From: an uncultured Bacilli bacterium
GTDB lineage: Bacteria > Bacillota_I > Bacilli_A > RFN20 > CAG-826
Reading direction: 5' to 3'
Assembly (NCBI GenBank): GCA_934140155.1
Contig: CAKPBC010000005.1
Coordinates: 43,154-107,153, forward strand
DNA: 64,000 bases
Shown here: positions 63,902 to 64,000 of the stretch, piece after piece
Numbering within the stretch: position 1 is the stretch's first letter
How the letters are laid out: the number at the start of each line of letters is the position of its first letter
Made by a program: the position numbers and the translations under genes
Notes under the pieces: model-generated
Databases searched by the model: none
Told to the model about the DNA's origin: nothing
What the model saw: only the letters and a program-made list of their open reading frames with translations

Positions 63902-64000
63902 TTGCTTGTAAGGGATTTGTAAGGTAAGCGTCAAAGATCGACCATAACGAATCTTATTTTGATAAAGGGAATCGATTTTTAAAATTCCAAGGCAAAAGAG
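63902..64000. other. Window end, unassigned
   Basis: No clear gene on the plus strand. On the minus strand one frame is open from the window edge to a TAA near 63887 (38 codons) and might be the end of a gene beyond the window; its product has no motif I know. Confidence 0.25.

Noticed and set aside
1..64000. Mycoplasma-type code with TGA as Trp
   Set aside because: Genes end at TGA with sensible C-termini (glpK, CPBP gene overlapping TraX), and Trp codons are TGG.

Overview
The window is AT-rich bacterial DNA with short intergenic gaps, strong AGGAG-type ribosome binding sites, many U-tract hairpin terminators and Bacillota-type gene families (AddAB nuclease, family I pyrophosphatase, MreB-like protein, CadC-type ArsR regulator, GlpK with an HPr-type phosphorylation loop). 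Stops are almost all TAA or TAG. TGA is used as a stop only three times and Trp is TGG, so the standard bacterial code fits better than the mycoplasma code. I infer an uncultured, probably gut-associated Bacillota lineage close to Bacilli/Mollicutes (RF39-like); this rests on gene style, not on a phylogenetic marker.

Layout. 1-4.1 kb: a minus-strand surface operon (47-aa small protein, leucine-rich-repeat protein, very large lipoprotein cut by the window edge). 4.3-6.5 kb: pnp. 6.5-16.7 kb: a decayed stretch, an esterase, an MreB-like protein, an amidohydrolase, transaldolase/F6P aldolase plus pyrophosphatase, a thioredoxin-fold lipoprotein, a uridine-kinase-type nucleoside kinase, a GT-C membrane glycosyltransferase and cysK. 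16.9-23.8 kb: three surface lipoproteins lying between cysK and cysE. 24.5-28.9 kb: an ABC importer (ATPase, permease, lipoprotein binding protein) split by a RhuM islet flanked by two 215-bp copies of the permease 3' end. 28.9-32 kb: a GT2 synthase divergent from a sigma/anti-sigma pair. 32-38.5 kb: MATE exporter, ABC exporter, and a metal-efflux P-type ATPase with a separate HMA protein and CadC-like repressor. 38.5-48 kb: purB-purA-COG2509 flavoprotein and addA-addB. 48.2-50.1 kb: an islet of small unrecognised genes, two of them visibly broken. 50.2-55.8 kb: a yigZ-mrp-pepP-malQ-glpK operon. 55.9-61.5 kb: a 1862-residue protein with a CvpA-like membrane domain and about a dozen degenerate helical repeats. 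61.6-63.9 kb: CPBP protease, TraX-like protein, thioredoxin, then tRNA-Asp and tRNA-Gly.

The points I would follow first are the RhuM insertion with its gene-restoring direct repeats, the giant CvpA-repeat protein, two genes in which a perfect or near-perfect hairpin separates the Shine-Dalgarno from the start codon, and the small-gene islet with a homopolymer frameshift and an in-frame TGA. Coordinates were worked out by hand, so sites could be off by a base or two.
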